A DNA stretch of 64,000 nucleotides, taken from the NCBI RefSeq assembly GCF_049243985.1, contig NC_135377.1:30271255-30335254 (forward strand), in the 5' to 3' direction. The position numbers and the translations under genes are program-made. The number at the start of each line of letters is the position of its first letter. Position 1 is the stretch's first letter. Under the pieces are notes generated by a model. The model ran no database searches, was not told the DNA's origin, and saw only the letters and a list, made by a program, of their open reading frames with translations. This DNA is from Paroedura picta (lineage: Eukaryota > Chordata > Lepidosauria > Squamata > Gekkonidae). Of the stretch, positions 39,185-50,200 are shown in pieces.

Positions 39185-40002
39185 ATTTTGAGGAAGTAGG
39201 GAAATGGGCACTATACATTGATGGGCACTAAGACATGCAAAGGGAGCACACTGTTCCATTGATCATGGATAAACTCTAGTCACCAGTTGAATCAATGACT
39301 CAATAAATGGACGGTGTTGGATTGCAGATTTTGAAAGATATATTGACACTTGCTCCTTTAAGAAGGAATTCCTATTGTCTGTTTCACCCACCAGAATCAA
39401 ATAAAATATGGATCATGCCTTCACTGAATTTCAACAATTCATGCTTATATAAAGACTACTAAGTTCTTAGAATTTATTTGATTATATTTAGCAATTTTCC
39501 TTTCCAAAATACACTGGCTGGAAGGGATATGCAAGAGGATTAAAACACTGAAGAAAAATTAAGGAATTGCACATAGGAAGAAAAGGATTGTCAAGGATTC
39601 CACACCTGAACTTCATGGAATGAACCTGTTACTATACACATTAACCCTTGGGAGGAATCAGGAATATTTTGCCTCACTTTGCCAGGCATTCCTCTATGTC
39701 ACTGGGTCAGATTCAGAAGAACTAGGGAAACATGTAATCACCAAGAGTTCCCTCAAACACAGATGGCTTTCTAAAGTTTGCAACATGGAACATACGAATA
39801 TCAGATATAGTTAATGACTAAAATAGGACTTACTAATCATATACAAAGCATACTTTATGTAAATTCTTAATAACTAACTTTAGTTTTAATCAATATTTAA
39901 TATCATGAATGAACTTTTTTAACAGAGAAAAATGCTTTCGGGACTATTTTGCAACCTGTATCAGAGCACTGAATCATTTGCATATTTACAAACTTCCAAA
40001 AC

Positions 40003-43000
40003 TCAAGTATCTGATATTTTAGAGTTCTGTTTGCCTTCTGCTGATTCTTCTGATTCTTCCGAGTCAAATACAAAGGGCTTGTCATAGCTCATAAGATGGT
40101 TGTAGTCCTCAGGATTCTGGAAGAGGCCTGGATTCACAAGCATTGATTTTGTGTTAGCATAAAAAGTTGTGAACATCTTGCTGATGTCTGGAATTTTCAC
40201 ATCCCTCTGATGGAAAACTGTTTTCTTTTCTGCCAAAATGGCATTGTACGTGATGGCTGTGTAGGTGTCTGTTTCAGCCTCATGGTACAATCGAATTACA
40301 TAGCCCTTTGTAAGTAAATGCAGGGTAATTGGTGTTAAAAATGTAAAGAAACCTATCATACTATAAAATGCAGTTTGCAAGGTCAGGCTGCTAGAATCCA
40401 CTCCTGTTTGGAAGATGATGTAAGGCATCAGACTAAGGCTAATTATGCTGGTACTATAGGAGAAAAATTTCACACCTGCAAGAGACAGAAAAGGTAAAAA
40501 AAAACTGAGTTTACAGTCACTCCACCTGCAGTTGCAAATATATATTACTGACGACATGCAGCCATTGTCTACAACTCAAGCAGCCCACAGGGTAAGATTC
40601 ACAGATGATGCAACTGCAAAAGTCCTTCCACAAGTAAGTGCTACCACTACTCTTCACAATTCGCTTATACTGAGAAAAAGCATTTGCATCTTGCCCTATC
40701 TCTTCTACATGTGCAAAATGCAGCACACAGTATTTCTTCTGATGCAATTCCAAAACCAAAACAAAGGAAACCATCTGTTGCATGTTCCATTGTTCCCAAT
40801 GCACATTGCTGTTTTGCTGCTGCAAAATGCTTGTATGTGGAACTGCACGAAGGCCATTTTTCCTTTCCTATCCATGCACTGTGGAATTCAACCCAAAACC
40901 CTTTAAGGGTGCTTCCAGAAGACAGTTCGCCACATTTGCAGTCTGACTTATAACCTTCTATCCAGGATATCCACACAAGCATGGATTTAGGTGCTGGGCA
41001 CTAAGTGTTCACATTACAAAGCCATATTCTGGAATTCCCTTTTCCCAGCCATTATTCAAACTAGGATGGAAAGTTGTGTGTAGCAATCAGAGTGTGTATA
41101 TTTCACCAGCAGGGCAAAGAATTTCCCTGAGAAAACAGCACTAGGGGTGAAGGGTGGGCACAGCAGTCTGAAAACAAATCAGGCCTCAATATGCCTTGGA
41201 GGCATAGAATATGTCTTTGTAATGTGTGAATCAACCCTGAATTGAGCACCCTAAAATATTCTACTCAAAAGCAAGTGAAAAAGCACTCTTAGAACCATTA
41301 CATATATTTTAAAAGGCAACTTTTCTTAAGCCTAAAGAGATAAGACTCAATTCTGTGCATATTTATTGAGAAGCAGGTTGAAAAGATTTCACTAGAACAT
41401 TCAACCAAGTGTATAGCGAACTGCAGCAGCAGAAGTATGCAAACAATGCCTGGGTCTATCTTGGGAATGAAATATGAAGCAGGACACAGACACACATTGT
41501 TTTGCTACATCTGGCTATATATCCAAGCAGACATACATCCAAAGAAACATGAAGCACAATATGTGAAGCAGCCTGCCCTGGCATCAGGCACTGGGATACT
41601 GATGTAGCATTCTGAGTTGTACAAACATTGTGAACATCTAGCTTCTGCTAGCAGCTAGCTTCTGCTAGCCATACTATCTTATGGAAGTGGTACACCAAGG
41701 CCACCAAGAATGCCATAGTGCTATCATACACATATATCCCTGACTCTCCCCACCATGAACATGAAGGATCAAGACGGGCAGCATAGGCAACTGAAAACAT
41801 CCTGACTTCTTCAAGCTTAAGAGTTATCCAATTGACTGGGGGCAGCTATCACACTTCTCAGGCCTGGGTCTACCGTGGCGAAGGGTCTGGTGAATTAACA
41901 GTGACACTTTAAACAGTTACCCCACTCTGCCCATTGCTATCAGTGGATGGTACTTTAAATCATCTAAATAAATAATTCTATTTTCTGCCCTTGGCATATA
42001 CTTCCAAAGGAACAGAAAGTTTGGACTGAAAAAATATTTTCAACATTTAAAAAGATTTAGAAGCAAGATAACAAGAAGTCAGACATTAAAATACCTACCT
42101 AATACCGCCTTGGCCAAATTTCCACAGTAAACCAATCTTCCGTATTCAGAATTGTCATGGACGGATGATGTGCTAAAGCAGCATAGAGGTTCCACACGAG
42201 GAAAAATAACCTTCAAGAGGACAGCACACAGCAACAGGTGTCAGCAATTTTCAGATAATAATAACCACCTACCTAAGTCCCCAATGAATCCCAGAAGAAA
42301 GCAAGCTATGCCTTGAACATACTATCCAAATACCCTTTTGCATGTGCTGTTAACTGAGGTAATCCCTAAAATGTTAAAGAACATCTTTTTGTGTCAAGTT
42401 GCAGCTGACCTCCACACAGCTTTCAAAAAGAAAGTTCAGAGATGGTTTGCTATTGGGTGCCTCTGTGTAGCATCCCTGGTATTCCTTGGTAGTACCCCAC
42501 CCAAAGAGCCTCTTGTGGTGCAGGGTGGTAAGGCAGCAGACATGCAGTCTGAAGCTCTGCCCATGAGGCTGGGAGTTCAATCCCAGCAGCCGGCTCAAGG
42601 TTGACTCAGCCTTCCATCCTTCCGAGGTCGGTAAAATGAGTACCCAGCTTGCTGGGGGGTAAACGGTAATGACTGGGGAAGGCACTGGCAAACCACCCTG
42701 TATTGAGTCTGTCATGAAAACACTGGAGGGCGTCACCCCAAGGGTCAGACATGACCCGGTGCTTGCACAGGGGATACTTTCACCTTTACCCCACCCAAAT
42801 ACTGTCCAAGGACAACCTTATTTTGCTTCCAAGATCTGACAAGACTGGGCTATCCAGGTCAGGGATAAAGAATATTACACAGCTGAAACTGAGTTTGGAT
42901 ATAACTTCACATGGGAAAAACAATCAAGGTGTTATCGGTTTAAATTTAGGCTGGGAATGAGAAACAAAAAGTACCCAAGGCTCCTCTGAACACGCGTGAA

Positions 43001-44169
43001 GTGCCTATTTCACTCAATCACAACCAACAACCCCCCTCCTCCCAATCATTGGGAACCCGGGGTAGGAGCCCTTCTTCCCGTCCTTTAAAGGTAAAGGTAT
43101 CCCCTGTGCAAGCACCGAGTCATGTCTGACCCTTGGGGTGACGCCCTCCAGCGTTTTCATGGCAGACTCAATATGGGGTGGTTTGCCAGTGCCTTCCCCA
43201 GTCATTACCATTTACCCCCCAGCAGCAAGATGGGTACTCATTTTACCGACCTCGGAAGGATGGAAGGCTGAGTCGACCTTGAGCCGGCTGCTGGGATTGA
43301 ACTCCCAGCCTCATGGGCAAAGCTTTCAGACGGCTGCCTTACCACTCTGCGCCACAAGAGGCTCATTCCCATCCTTTAAGAGCCAATAAAAACAACAGAA
43401 GAGTTAGATTTTTCTTTTCATCTTCCCCAGATCACCAGACTATAACAGGCAATGATCTGCGGGAGACCCCAGCTTCTTTAAAGCCATCAGCCCATGGTTG
43501 TTTACCACGGCCCAGGTTAAAGCGGAATCTATCAAATTCCACTCTGTTGGAAGAAATTACCAAGCAAGAGCCCCGAGGCTGTCTTCTCTTTGCACCGTCA
43601 GCCTTCCCAGCCCTGTTTTTGCAATCTCTAACCCCGAGCAAAATGCTTGTTAAAACACAAAATGCAAGACGGGTGAGAGATTCAATCCTGAGGGTGCGAT
43701 TACAGAAAGGGAACGAATCCAGTGAGCTTGGGGGGGGGGGGCATATTCCCCCGTGCTCCCAACTCTTGCTTCGGATCCAGGACTGAGCCCCAGAACTTAT
43801 TTTCGTACAGCCAGGCGCCAGGACTGGTGAGGGCGCTCAGCGTTTCCCGCAGACGACGCGCAGCCTGCCGCCCACCGCGCTGCCACCGCTCCAGTCCAAG
43901 GCCCTCCCTGCCGCGGGTCACCCGAGCCGAGAAGGCAGCGCTCCAGGGGGCAGCACCTGCTTGCTTCCCGCCCTGCCGGAGAAGGCTCGAGCTGCCCCGC
44001 AGCCGACGGTTCGCGTCCCCGGCCTGCTGCAAGAAGCCGCGGGGGCGTCTCTCGGCTCGCCGACTGCCGAACATTGCTCCAGAAGCAGCAGGGCGCGCCA
44101 CCGCCGGACGCCGCGCAGCCACGGCCCTTGGCCCGGCAACCGGCAGCCCGCCGCCGCCAGGAACCACAT
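40003..44169 (-). CDS. TMEM70: Transmembrane protein 70, mitochondrial, complete, three exons
   Basis: TMEM70 is an inner-membrane assembly factor that supports c-ring incorporation into ATP synthase and complex I assembly. Coding exons on the minus strand are 44169-43957, 42210-42099 and 40475-40003, with phases 0 then 1 as in human, giving 265 residues (human 260). The N-terminal 70 residues are rich in Arg, Ala and Gly with almost no acidic residues at the start, as in a mitochondrial presequence. Exon 2 encodes the conserved [13 protein letters not shown]. Exon 3 opens with [10 protein letters not shown] and holds two hydrophobic segments (about 112-131 and 142-164), then the highly conserved [10 protein letters not shown] and the acidic C-terminus. 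The start is the ATG at 44169. An in-frame GTG lies just upstream and was not chosen. The exon 1 donor (CAG then GTGCTG) is weak but is the only one found with the right phase. Possible polyA signals are ATTAAA near 39885-39901 or AATAAA at 39473-39478. Confidence 0.95.
42400..42875 (+). mobile_element. 5S-related SINE split by a tRNA SINE (TMEM70 intron 1)
   Basis: The left part runs gagatggtttgctattgggt and cctggtattccttggtagt. After the insertion it resumes taccccacccaaatactgtc, tgcttccaagatctgacaag and gctatccaggtcaggg. The left edge is uncertain. Confidence 0.7.
42506..42786 (+). mobile_element. tRNA-derived SINE, copy 4
   Basis: Head gagcctcttgtggtgcaggg, tail atactttcaccttt. Exact 13 bp duplications taccccacccaaa flank it at 42493-42505 and 42787-42799. 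Confidence 0.9.
43089..43365 (-). mobile_element. tRNA-derived SINE, copy 5 (TMEM70 intron 1)
   Basis: Minus-strand head gagcctcttgtggcgcagag. Flanks ttcccgtcctttaa and ttcccatcctttaa differ at one base, a 14 bp duplication. About 30 bases around the B-box differ slightly from copy 4. Confidence 0.87.
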
Positions 44170-44470
44170 CCCCGCCACTCTGCAGCGCCTGCAAGCACCG
44201 GGAAGGACAGGCCGCGTTGCCGTCCGCCGGGCCCTTCCCCTTCCGGCGCCGCCTCAGCGTCAAGGAGCGTCTCCCTGCACGGCTGCTGCGGCCTTTTGTT
44301 GCGCCTCGAACTGCAAGCGCGAAGGGGCGGCTGGCGAAGCGTCGCGCGGGAATGCCCTTTCTCTATGCGGCAGGCGTCCGCGATGGGGAAAACGCGCTCT
44401 AGTCTGGCTGATAGGAAGCGCCCAGCAAGCATCCTGGCTGACCTTTGTACTGGCTGATCTCGGTGTTTCC
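43790..44470 (-). promoter_or_regulatory. CpG island promoter of TMEM70
   Basis: A dense GC- and CpG-rich block covers TMEM70 exon 1 and about 250 bases upstream, and contrasts sharply with the AT-rich flanks. Its long open frames on both strands are a by-product of the base composition. No TATA box is evident, which suits a housekeeping gene. The exact transcription start cannot be read. Confidence 0.7.
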
Positions 44471-44818
44471 AGGATTAACGTCGGACATTCCAGACAGGTC
44501 CAGCTCTCCGATTAAGCAGCTGGCCGTATCAATAGGTTCTTGTAATAGGTATAGAAATGGGACACTGATGGTTTTCATAGTGTGGCGGTAAAAATCGCAT
44601 CAAGCTCTGTTCAAGGAAGGGAGCACCTAGGTTTGTTCCGTATGTACCTGTGAGAGTTGCACAGGGGTGTAAACCGCCCCGAGACAGTTTTACTGAGAGA
44701 GGCGGTATATGAACGAATGCATTTTACTCCCGAGGGTTAGCTCTTTCTCCACAGGTTTATGGAAACCAAACCAAGATTGGGTAGTGGAAAGTGCCGTTAT
44801 AATGACCCTTGTAGGGCA

Positions 44819-44898
44819 GAATAAAATCAGAGTCCAGTGGCACCTTTAAGACCAACAAAGATTTATTCAAGGCATGAGCTTTTAAGTGCAAGCACTGT
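44819..44898. repeat. gagtccagt-family fragment with its own target-site duplication
   Basis: An 80-base piece (gaataaaatcagagtccagt ... aagtgcaagcactgt) lies between exact 12 bp copies of ccttgtagggca at 44807-44818 and 44899-44910. Confidence 0.85.
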
Positions 44899-44910
44899 CC
44901 TTGTAGGGCA

Positions 44911-45122
44911 GGTTTTCTCAGCTTTTTTAGTGTTGAGAAACCCTGAACATTCTTCAGGCTTCCAGAAACCCCAGAAGTGGCACAATGGTGCAGAATATGG
45001 TTGGGAAGCATAGTGGTGTAGATATCTACCCAGGGCCCCAACCCCTCCAGGCCCATCATTGGCCACAGGGAAGGTGGAAGGTCAGTATTACCATATAAAT
45101 GTTTATGTTACCATATAACCTG
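44911..45122. mobile_element. hAT-like nonautonomous element, partial
   Basis: Family words are gagaaaccctgaacattctt, ccagaaaccccagaagtggc and gcagaatatggttgggaagc. The right end is missing or decayed. Confidence 0.65.
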
Positions 45123-45580
45123 ATGAATTAAGGACAGCTATGGAGAGGAGTTGGCAACACAGGACAAGAGTAGCACATGTGCCTGGAAATCAAAGATGAG
45201 GATGAGGGCAAAAATGAGGAAAGGGACAAGAGATGGCCAGAAAACCAAGTTTTGTAAACAGCCCTAGGAACCCCACTAGCTGTAAAAATGCCAAATAAAG
45301 AATTTTGTAATCCACATCTTACTCTCTGTGGGAATGGAGACTTGTCCAAGCCACGGGCCTTACAGGTGTGGATTTTAACAGCCTACCATAGCAAACTGTG
45401 TGGGAGCATGGAACACAACCCATAGACTACAGTATTCAAAAGTTTTGCTCAGTGGAAAAACAATTGGGTAAGAGCAGTTAGAGAGTCCTTTTCTCCCTGC
45501 GTACTTGAACAAGCAGCCCCAGTAGAAAATAAATTAAAAGAAATTAAAAATTATGATGTAGCTAATGGGTACCACTGTAT

Positions 45581-46329
45581 TGTTGTTATGTGCGAAGTCG
45601 TGTCCGACCCATCGCAACCCCATGGACAATGATCCTCCAGGCCTTCCTGTCCTCTACCATTCCCCGGAGTCCATTTAAGTTTGCACCTACTGCTTCAGTG
45701 ACTCCATCCAGCCACCTCATTCTCTGTCGTCCCCTTCTTCTTTTGCCTTCGATCGCTCCCAGCATTAGGCTCTTCTCCAGGGAGTCCTTCCTTCTCATGA
45801 GGTGGCCAAAGTATTTGAGTTTCATCTTCAGGATCTGGCCTTCTAAAGAGCAGTCAGGGTTGATCTCCTCTAGGACTGACCGGTTTGTTCGCCTTGCAGT
45901 CCAAGGGACTCGCAAGAGTCTTCTCCAGCACCAGAGTTCAAAAGCCTCAATTCTTTGATGCTCGGCCTTCCTTATGGTCCAACTTTCGCAGCCATACATT
46001 GCAACTGGGAATACCATAGCCTTGACTAAACGCACTTTTGTTGGCAGGGTGATGTCTCTGCTTTTTAGGATGCTGTCTAGATTTGCCATAGCTTTCCTCC
46101 CCAGGAGCAAGCGCCTTTTAATTTCTTTGCTGCAGTCCCCATCTGCAGTGATCTTGGAGCCCAGGAAAATAAAATCTGTCATTATCTCCATTTCTTCCCC
46201 ATCTATTTGCCATGAATTGAGAGGGCCGGATGCCATGATCTTCGTTTTCTTGATGTTGAGTTTCAAGACAACTTTTGCACTCTCCTCCTTCACCCACATC
46301 AACAGGCTCTTTAGTTCCTCTTCACTTTC
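45581..46329 (-). mobile_element. RTE/BovB LINE 3' end, 5'-truncated, recent
   Basis: About 247 codons of the ORF2 C-terminus are open and end at the natural stop. They include IKKTKIMASG, FIFLGSKITADGDCSKEI, YGCESWTIRKAEHQR, FELWCWRRLLRVPWTARR and RWLDGVTEA. An exact 11 bp duplication taccactgtat flanks it (45570-45580 and 46330-46340). It lies between TMEM70 and HAUS3 and cannot be autonomous, lacking the endonuclease and polymerase core. Confidence 0.92.
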
Positions 46330-47273
46330 TACCACTGTATACCACATCACAAAACTGTTGATGATAGAAGTAGGAAACTCCTGAGCACCTTGGAATGGTA
46401 GAATATGAATGCGACAAAAATCTATAGTTTTCCTATTCCGAAGAAATAAACACTTGGCACTGAGAACTATTAAAACATGTATTACAGTTGCTTACAGCAT
46501 TCACCTAGTCATTTAACTGTACCTCTTACAAACTCATATTTTACTAGTATCAGCTTTTACAGCTAAATTACATGGAAGTAAGGCCCATTGAGTTTTATAA
46601 GGATAGTGATGTTATTCTCTGCACCACATTTATCAGGCATTAAAAAGCAAAAGCCACAATTCTTAAACATGCAGGCACTTATTGTGGAAAGCAAAGTCAA
46701 AAGCAAATGAAGTTAAATTAAAATCTTTTCCAGAATGCTAAACTAGAATATTTGCATTGTTTCCAATTATTAGCATGTGGTCTATTTAATAATGAAAATA
46801 ACATTTGTTAATTGAGGGGAGAGGGCCACAGGTATTACCAGCTACTAGAGTAGATGTCATATATGGTCAGAATGGATATTAGGTGACAAAAGGCAGAATA
46901 AAATCAGGGGAAAGACATTATAAAAACATTGTATCAAATAGAAACCATAACAGTAAGACTTTGGCCTTCCCTATTCTAGCCAAGGGTATAGTCATACAAA
47001 GTACTGTGTCCTTGCTTACAATTCACTTTTGGCTGAAAAGGGGAAGAGTTTTGTAAATGAGGCTTTTCACTTTTACTACAGAGCAAACAACAAACAGCAC
47101 CTTAAATCTAAAACAATTATCCAGTAAACAATTCTTAGTGCTTAGAATTGTTTTTGTTGATGCTACAGAACAGTTATTTGTTCTTACATTTGTTAAATCC
47201 AACATTTCAAAATTCAGCATAAACGCTTCAACATTTAGCACATCAATGACAATTCAGTTTTAAGAAATCAAAT

Positions 47274-50200
47274 TTAATCTTCATAACAAATGGCTTGAGC
47301 CTTAGCCTGTTGTTCCATTCTCTCCACAACGTTCTTCAAATGTTCTTTGTCTTTAAAAAAGTAAACGTATAATTTTCTTTCCATTTGTTGTAATTTATTG
47401 TTCTCTAAAACCTTTTTCTTAGCCTTTACGTCAGCAAGAAAATCCATAATAAGCTGATTTAATTTATTTAACTGAAATTCCAGTTGATGAAACTGCTCAG
47501 TCAATTCCTAAATAAATGATAAACAAAAATAAGTTTAGGTAATAGTATACTTTATATCAGTAAACAGCACACTTGAATTTTAAATCATTATTTATATTTC
47601 CAGCCTCCAGCAGCCTCTTTTTTCAATTTTCTTCTTTCAACTAGCAGAGAAGCACGTTTTAAAACTGGGCTGGGGTCCTTGGTGGTCCCCTAAGCTCTCC
47701 TGGCATTTAAGATGACAGTGAGATGGGCAAAGTATTGGTGCCCCTCCAGCACTCCCCCTTGTGGTGGGTAGGAAAGCGAGGAGAGTGGTGGGATGTTCTC
47801 CGAGCAAATGCCTGGACTCTGTCTCCCAAGCAGCATGTTCAGGCCCTGGTGGTGGCAAGGAGCGTGGTGAGAGCAGCAGAGCCAGCGCACACCATGCCCG
47901 CTCAGCTCCCAGCAGTGGCCAGGAGTGGGAAGAAGCATTGGGGCTGGCTTGGAGTGCAGCTGCTCAGCCTTTGCTGGCTCCAGTGGCAGCCAGGAGCAGG
48001 CCATGGCCATGATCTGGGTGAGAGTAATGGGGGAGGGTCACACAGTGCACAGAGTCAGCACCCACTGGCCCCTTCAGCAGCCAGGAGCAAAGGGGAAACA
48101 GCTGCGCAGTCCCAGTGACGCTATAACCAGGCAGGTGTGGGGCAAGAATGACAAGGGATGGGAAGGGTGGTCACCGCATTTGCAGAGGCCCCATCGAGCT
48201 CTCTCACCACGTCACCAAGGGTGGGGAAGAGCAGGCAGGCATTGCAGCTTCCATACCCAGTGAGGCGGCGGGCGGCAGCAGCGTGACGTCCGTGAAGGAG
48301 GTAGGCAGGCTTTCCAGCTCTTGTTAGGGGTGAGGGGGCAGGCAGAGGAGGCAGGTGAGTTTCCCAGCTGCTGTTAACAGGAAGGGGGTGGGTTGCAGCA
48401 GTGTGGCCCCCATAGAGGGGGCAGGTGGGCTTCCCAGCCTGTTATCAATGAGGGGGCCAGCGGCAGCAGTGAGGCCTCAGCAGAGAAGGCAGGCAGTCTT
48501 CTAAGCCACCAGTGACAGTGAGGTGGGCATGGCGCCTACAGCTTACTAATCCTCTGATTGGTTGTCAGGGAAGGGCCCTCCCCCACCCTCCAAGGGCTAA
48601 GACATGGTTGGAAGTACCTTTCACATTTTATTATATAAGAAGATATTAACCTATGGAATTATCTTGAAGCCTACTTATGTCCATTGATCAGGGAATCTAT
48701 AGACAAAGAATCATTTAGAAGGATCACCACCAAATATTTTCTTCCTGAATATTTAGAGAGGGAGGAGTTCTCATGAAGCTGCTTCTGGCTGCCCCAGTTT
48801 CAGATTGGTATATAGACCAGGACAAGTATGCTCAGTGGTCCCCAACCCCGTCCGGGGACCGGTGCCGGTCCGCGGATCAGTTGGTACCGGTCCGGAACTC
48901 CTCCTCCTCCTTCCTGGCTGCTGCCTCGGGGGCTGCCCTGCTACTCTGCCGACGGCTCACCTTTGGTGCTCTCTGGTGGCCGCCATGGCTGGGGCTCCCC
49001 CTCAGCATGGCACTGCGCAGCTGCTGCTGGCAGCGCCCCTCAGCGGACAGCGGGAAAGCAAGTGGAACAGGGACTCTGGCGGAGGTGATGTTCCTTGGCA
49101 AAAGACTACCCCCTGTACGGGCCTCAGTAAAACTGTCAAGCATTGACAGGTCTCCGGTGATAAAAAGGTTGGGGACCACTGCTTCACATAACACCAAAGA
49201 TGTATATAAGATAGAGGCATGGTAGACCAATACTTGGTATAGCTGCATGATTTGGGATGTAACAGGAAAGACAAATCATGACCACTAAAAGCCTCAGATG
49301 CTAGAAGAGTAGCAGGGCAAGGAGAAAGGGCTAACCTAGTCCAAGATGCCATTAGTCAGGGGCATATGCCACAAGCTATCTAATTTTGGAGGCCTATTAA
49401 AGAATTTGGATAGCTTGCTGCTAACTCTGATGAAACTGAATACCTGAATAATTAAGAGAAGCATTTGGACAGGTTTCCCAAGTCTCACCTGATCGCTTAC
49501 CTGGTTACTAAGGGAGACCCCATCTCCTTTGAAGTACATAGAGTCATGAAGGTTAACTAAATCAGCATCCATCTTTGACAGAAGAATAATTTGTTCTTGA
49601 CGCAACACTGCTAATTGATCAAGAACTGACTTGGTGTCTAGATGCAATTTTTCAGCCACCTGTTCAAGGCCTTCATTGGTTCTGAACAACTGTTTCGCAT
49701 TCCCTCCTTCCAGAAGCTGATACAACCTTTAAAATAAAAACAGTAAGTTAAAAAATAAGACTTGCTGAGATATAAAATAGGTTGACAAATCCTATTTATC
49801 TGTAATACAACAGAAACAGAGCTTTGATAAAGTTTACCTGGCAAGTTGACTACTTAATTTTAAATCCAGATATTCAAACCTATGATGCTGATCAGTGTGA
49901 TATAACAAAAAATGCAGTATGATTGAGTTGAGCCCAACAAACCGTCAACAGATGGCCCTGGTGGTCAAGTATGTTTCCTTGACATCCTTTCCGAAGCCAA
50001 CTACCAGGGTATACACCTTTGGACCTATGCACCAAGAGGGTACCATGGGGTGTGTATGTGAAATTGTCCTGTTTTCCATTAGTGTAGTTGTGCTCTGTCC
50101 AGTGTTCTGTCCACTGTGTTGCCTCCTGACCCACATGGCTACAGTTCAAATGGGTTCTGCAACTCTAGGAATCCACTGTCCTGGGGCCACAAGGGGCTGT

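Noticed and set aside
43797-44432. Minus-strand frames of 211 and 187 codons over TMEM70 exon 1
   Set aside because: They are in other frames from the one that joins in phase to exons 2 and 3 and gives a human-like length.
43722-44515. Long plus-strand open frames (up to 226 codons) over the TMEM70 CpG island
   Set aside because: They are antisense or frame-shifted shadows in CpG-rich DNA, are Arg/Ala/Pro-rich, and match no family. The minus-strand TMEM70 exon explains the region.
45581-46329. Host gene from the 254-codon frame
   Set aside because: It is the BovB reverse transcriptase C-terminus with target-site duplications, a plain LINE.
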